From the NCBI GenBank assembly GCA_963740525.1, contig CAVUEG010000003.1, forward strand, positions 27,467 to 91,466: DNA of 64,000 nt, given 5' to 3'. Below are positions 60,280 through 64,000 of the stretch, one piece after another. The notes under the pieces were generated by a model that saw nothing but the letters and a program-made list of their open reading frames with translations, was not told the DNA's origin and did not search any database. How positions within the stretch are numbered: position 1 is the stretch's first letter; each line of letters opens with the position of its first letter. This DNA is from CAVUEG01 sp963740525. GTDB taxonomy: Bacteria; Actinomycetota; Actinomycetes; Propionibacteriales; Nocardioidaceae. Both the position numbers and the translations under genes were made by a program.

Positions 60280-62345
60280 CGTGAACGGTCCCAGCTTGGG
60301 GATGGTCACGGAGTTGTTCGGGTCGGCGCTCATGGTCAGCGTCGCGCCACCAGCGACCGCGAAGGTGGTCGCGATGAACTGGGCGTTCGGGGAGGTCCTG
60401 CACGCCACCTCCTGCCAGGTTGAACGGGCTGGCGTTGGGGACCATGAAGACCCCTCCGACGTGCATGTTGCCGCCGCCGCTCATCTTGAAGGCGGGGCCG
60501 GATCCGTAGGTCTCGGTCCAGAGCGCGAGGTCCTCGCCGCTGTCCCACTGCGCCTGCTGCTGGGCGGTGGTGAGGCCGGCGATGGTCATGTTGGCGTACT
60601 TGTTCGGGGCGGTCCAGTCGGTCGCCCCGCCCAAGCTGCACGAGACCGCTGCCATCAGGGGTCGTCGCACCCGGGCACGGAGTGGCCGTGGGTGCGATGC
60701 CGTTGGTGGCCGGCAGGCAGCCGCCCGGGTTGGCGGCGGTGCCGTTGCCCAGGTCCCCACTCTCCATGATCACCGAGGTGCCGCACAGGCGGAGCAGCCC
60801 GGTCCCTCCGCTGTCGAGGCTGCCTCGCCTGACAATCAGGCGAGCGGTCGGCACGAGTGGCAGCGCCGCAGGGTTGCAGGCGCCCACAGCCAGGCTCGCG
60901 CAGAGCGCCGCCCGGACGCAGAAGCCGTTGTTGGTCCCCAGCGTGATCGCCGAGGAGTTGACCTTGGCGCCGCTGTTGTTCGTGTTGTCGATGTAGACCG
61001 TGGTGGCGTTGGGCATCGAGAGATTGCCGCTCTTGATGAACCCGTGGAAGTAGATGGTGCCCGCACTGATGGTGCCGGACATGGTGATGCCGGAGTTTCC
61101 CGGGCAGTCGAAGAAGGCCGCGGCCGTGGGGAGCAGCAGGGCGGCACTGGTCATGTCGGCCGCGTTGCAGTTGCTGTAGTACTTCGTGTAGCCGGCCGCC
61201 ACCGCTGCTGCCTGGCTGTGGATGCCGTTCTGCCCGGTGGTCCACTTGCTGTACGCGGCCCTCGTGACCGTCTTGAGCCCGGCCAGGTAGCGTTTGTCGA
61301 CGGGTGTCCGGAAGACCCGCCCACGACCGGCCACGTCGCTGCGACTGCCGGTCAGCAAGGGGTGGGCAGACGAGATCCCATAGACATTTGCCATGGAGTC
61401 GCTCACCACAGAGGGCGATCGCCCGAGGCTGGTGGCGTACGACGAGATCACGCCGCTGAGGCCGATCGGCGTGCCATAGGCGACGATCCCGTCGGCCTGC
61501 TTGCCCTGGAACAGCTGCTGGCCGGAGCCGCTCCCGCAGTCAGATCCGGTGGCGTCCGAGTCCGAGTGGATGCTGCCCGGCGTCCACTTCGGGAGCAGGG
61601 TGACCGGGTCCAGGTCCGGAGCCAGGGTGCCGGCCACGTAGATGTGCGATCCGGAGCCGGCACCTGCCGAACCGACACTCACGACGGTGCAGTGGGTCCG
61701 CTCGAGCAGGAGGAGCGCCGGGGCCAGGTCCCCGCCCTGCGTGCCGACGCGCCCGACCGAGCGGATCCTGATCTTGAGCTTGCTGGAGGTTGCGAGGTTG
61801 CCCAGGCCCGGGTCCCGGGACTGGCTGATGATCACACCCAGCTGGTCGCAGCCCGACATCGTACTGACATCGGTGGAGAGCGTGCCGAGCGACTCCTCGG
61901 TGAAGCCCCCGTCGCTGACCTGGTACGGCGCCTTGATGGTGACGGTGCTGACCACGCCGCCGGACGTCACCGTCCCGCTGTAGACGGCCTTGGTGGCGTT
62001 GTCGAGCGGGTCACACTGAGTCGACGTGCTCGGGGCACTGCAGATCCCTGATGGGAGACCACTCATCGACGGGTCGTTCGCCTTGAGGAACGAGAGCGCG
62101 CCACAGACAGCCTGGAAGGTGAAGAGCTTGTCCGTGCCGCCGTCGCCGGCACGCAGTCCAGCCGCGACGGCCGTGTCCGCGGTGAGCTTGGCCTGCTGCC
62201 GGTCCAGACGGACCAGGCCGAAGTCGAGCACCATGGCGGTGACCACGAGCAGGAGCGTCACCGTGAGCGCGACGATGATGGCGATGGCGCCTCGCTCGTC
62301 GCGCCTGCGCCGGGTGGGTCGCAGCACCGGTCGCGTCACTTGCAT
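60268..62345 (-). CDS. TadG-like pilus-assembly pseudopilin, large, frameshifted near 3' end
   Basis: Starts MQVTRPVLRPTRRRRDERGAIAIIVALTVTLLLVV, the TadE/TadG-type N-terminal membrane anchor. The long exported part (about 690 aa in total) is Ser/Thr/Gly-rich, with segments such as ISAGTIYFHGFIKSGNLSMPNATTVYIDN and several cysteines. Near 60,660 and 60,405 the frame shifts; corrected, it ends ...NAQFIATTFAVAGG...PKLGPFTLIR with a TGA at 60268. It overlaps tadE by 10 bp. No VWA domain is seen, unlike many TadG. Confidence 0.78.
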
Positions 62346-62917
62346 GCCGTGTACGTCTCCGTCCGCTCATAGCGGGCCACCGCGAAGCGGGTCGCGGTCC
62401 GCGTGAGCGCCGGGGCGATCACCGGGTTGATCGAGAACTTCCGACCGCTGATCACGCGCACCACACAGCCGCCGACCGGCACCGTCAGCGGGACCTTCGG
62501 GTTCGCGGTCGCGGAGTTGGGGATGGTCGGCGTCGTCACTCCGGCGCCGCCTGAGCAGCTCGAGAAGAGGTTCGTGCCGGCGTTGGGTGCGGTCACCTTC
62601 CACAACTGGACACAGATCGCGGTCTGGAACGTCGGGCCCGGGTCGTCGAACTGAGTCGCGCGGACCCGGCTGATCACGTCGGAGGCCCAGTTCGTCATCA
62701 CGACGACGCCGCCGACCGTGGGGCCCACCGACGTGGCGCCGAAGCGTGCCCCCTCGCGCACGGAGTTGGTCTCGCCGATGGCGTGGCTGTAGGAGAGGCC
62801 GGTGGTGATCGTGCCGATCAGGATCATCATCAGGAAGGGCATGACGAGCGCGAACTCGACCGCAGCGGCACCGCGTTCGGTCCGGTGGTGTCGTCGTCCG
62901 TTCAGGTTATGCAACAT
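62336..62917 (-). CDS. TadE-like pseudopilin
   Basis: 193 aa from ATG 62917. The N-terminal RTERGAAAVEFALVMPFLMMILIGTITTG is the TadE signature (Gly, then a Glu at +5 and a membrane helix). The extracytoplasmic part has several cysteines (AICVQLW, SSCSGG, GGCVVRV, TACK). It would be a minor pseudopilin of the Tad system, processed by the prepilin peptidase. It overlaps the TadG-like gene by 10 bp. Confidence 0.87.
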   Translation of the reverse strand: MLHNLNGRRHHRTERGAAAVEFALVMPFLMMILIGTITTGLSYSHAIGETNSVREGARFGATSVGPTVGGVVVMTNWASDVISRVRATQFDDPGPTFQTAICVQLWKVTAPNAGTNLFSSCSGGAGVTTPTIPNSATANPKVPLTVPVGGCVVRVISGRKFSINPVIAPALTRTATRFAVARYERTETYTACK

Positions 62918-63075
62918 GAGGTGTCCTCGAGGCCCAGTTCAGCGCGGGTGCAGACGCGTCAGCGCAGCACGATCCACGCTCATGAGGCTAGGGCTGACGA
63001 CCGGCGGGCGGTGGGGAACGGAGAAGAATGGCCCGTTTGGGGGATCAGCGGTAGTGCCTACGGCACCTGGGGCGG

Positions 63076-63230
63076 CTAGTTGACGAGCCGGACTATCGGC
63101 GAGCCGGTCCCGAGGTAGTTGATGACGTTGCCGCCGTCGGGGGCGGGGAGGGCGTTGATGTTGAACATGACGATCTTCAACGGCGCGACCCACGCCGGAA
63201 GGGCTTTGTCGCTCACGGCACCAAGATCGC
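63076..63230 (-). CDS. 3' end of an unidentified gene, truncated by the composition junction
   Basis: An open minus-strand frame ends in ...GDLGAVSDKALPAWVAPLKIVMFNINALPAPDGGNVINYLG...IVRLVN then TAG at 63076-63078. It has the host GC content and stops being coherent near 63,230 where the foreign tail begins. Position next to TadE/TadG suggests another pilus-assembly component, but the fragment is too short to identify. Confidence 0.5.
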
Positions 63231-64000
63231 CATAAATATTGAATCCCATCGCTGGGAGGCAGGAATTTCAGGCCAACCGAAAATTCGGCTGCGTTGTTTT
63301 AATTAAAGGATTTCGAACAATTATTTCTTACAAAACGAAACGCATAAATCAAAAACCGATAACAACCGGAAATGTTGCCGGGGCAAAACGGGTGACGCGC
63401 TCACCGGATTTATTGCAGCCCTGTTGGCCAGGGATTGGAACCCGCGCGCGCCGCCCTGATGCGGCAAGCTATCACGGAATGCTGGCCTATCAGTGGGTCC
63501 GCAAAGTAAAAGGAAACTGGAGTTTGATGGCCAGCGATCTTATCAGGCTTAGCGCTGAATCAACGGACGAGGGGTAAATAGCGTGGATTTTCTCGAAGTA
63601 ATTAAAATCCTTCGAGAGAAAATGCTTTTCACTAAAGAAAAATTGTATTTGAGCTAACGACAACGGTACCAGCACCGGCATCGGCACCGGCATCAGCGTC
63701 AGCACCGGCATCAGCACCGGCACGGGCACCAGAACCAGAACCAGAACCAAAACCAGAACCCGGTATAAAACCTCACTCAGTGAAGATGTATCAAATTTGA
63801 TCATCTTCTCGTTTAGCGCCCGAAAACGTAGGTTATATCGGCAGAAAAATGGGTTCAATTTGGGCAGACTTTAAAATTGGCGGATTGAAAGTGCGAAAAC
63901 ACCACTCAGAGGGAAGACAGCTTATACCTTGTAATATCTCTGAGTGCTGGAAAGAGGGAGCTGGGGTCGTTAAAAATAAAGAAATTAAAGATTCGAAATT
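63231..64000. other. AT-rich foreign or chimeric tail
   Basis: From about 63,230 base composition falls from roughly 70% to roughly 45% GC within a few bases, codon style changes, and runs such as TTAATTAAAGG and AAATAAAGAAATTAAAG appear. Short open frames exist on both strands (for example 63239-63577 plus and 63490-63858 minus), but none has a recognisable domain or a ribosome site. I see no gene here that I can support. No integrase, direct repeat or tRNA marks the junction. Confidence 0.75.
63669..63760. repeat. Hexanucleotide low-complexity repeats
   Basis: A run of CACCGG/CATCAG-type hexamers is followed by about five AACCAG-type hexamers. On the plus strand one frame reads PAPASAPA...PEPEPKPEP, but it has no start codon, so this is simple sequence rather than a linker. 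Confidence 0.75.

Noticed and set aside
63420..63450. tRNA-like T-arm (GGGATTGGAACCC on plus strand) in the tail
   Set aside because: The loop lacks the purine at position 57 and no acceptor or anticodon arms can be paired.
63490..63858. Minus-strand open frame with Val/Leu/Pro repeats
   Set aside because: It is a translation of hexanucleotide repeats with no ribosome site or domain.
63231..64000. Recent horizontal transfer or integrated element
   Set aside because: No integrase, repeats or tRNA at the junction, and it ends at the window edge; chimera is simpler.

Overview
The window is high-GC actinobacterial chromosome, most likely from the Nocardioidaceae (Nocardioides-like). The evidence is the gene content and order (bc1-aa3 respiratory genes beside trpD, a DEDDh/GIY-YIG nuclease, an NlpC/P60 hydrolase, a PimB-like mannosyltransferase, a FadD15-like ligase, and SRPBCC and ArsA-like proteins), which parallels the Rv2183c-Rv2206 neighbourhood of Mycobacterium tuberculosis as I remember it. 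Frequent GTG starts and many apparently leaderless genes (a TANNNT box 6-7 nt before the start codon) also fit. No tRNA, rRNA, insertion sequence or CRISPR array was seen. The last ~770 bases (from about 63,230) are AT-rich, carry hexanucleotide repeats and look like DNA from another organism joined on, probably an assembly chimera.

Layout. 1-6.3 kb: the 3' end of gcvT, a secreted glycerophosphodiesterase, a small protein, an aldo/keto reductase and two tandem secreted phosphoesterases. 6.3-9.4 kb: a DUF3043 membrane protein and a pspA-htpX-pspAB envelope-stress operon. 9.5-16.3 kb: nadA, a GNAT protein next to a 51-bp tandem repeat, glycerate kinase, an ErpA-type Fe-S carrier, a small protein, a PfkB/adenosine-kinase-like gene, and a TusA/cysteine desulfurase pair. 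16.4-27.3 kb: the respiratory block ctaC-ctaD-ctaF, an L,D-transpeptidase, an HTTM membrane protein and its partner, then qcrB-qcrA-qcrC-ctaE on the minus strand and a ctaG-type assembly gene. 27.3-36 kb: a degenerate receiver protein, trpD, a membrane protein, a large secreted fibronectin-III-like protein, an AsnC-type ligand-binding domain, the DEDDh/GIY-YIG nuclease, a zinc-ribbon protein and a NYN ribonuclease. 36-45.3 kb: two tandem LTA-synthase-like transferases (one frameshifted), a small Cys-rich protein, a cyclic-di-AMP (ydaO-type) riboswitch in front of an NlpC/P60 hydrolase, two membrane metallopeptidases and a frameshifted PimB-like glycosyltransferase.

45.3-55.3 kb is the most distinctive part: a Tad/Flp pilus locus on the minus strand. 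The order is cpaB, tadZ/cpaE, tadA/cpaF, a TadB fused to an N-terminal von Willebrand A domain, tadC, a histidine kinase, a response regulator, then three flp pilin genes, each with its own terminator and related upstream DNA. A TadE-like and a TadG-like gene (60.3-62.9 kb) and a truncated gene at 63.1 kb complete the set; no prepilin peptidase is in the window. Between the two Tad blocks lie a FadD15-like ligase, an SRPBCC protein, an ArsA-like ATPase, a CPVC protein and a ROK glucokinase.

Sequence quality is uneven. Single-base shifts break many conserved genes at 39.0-39.8, 41.2, 44.4-45.1 and 56.7-60.7 kb while the rest is clean. Because they hit nearly every gene there, I read them as sequencing errors rather than pseudogenes.
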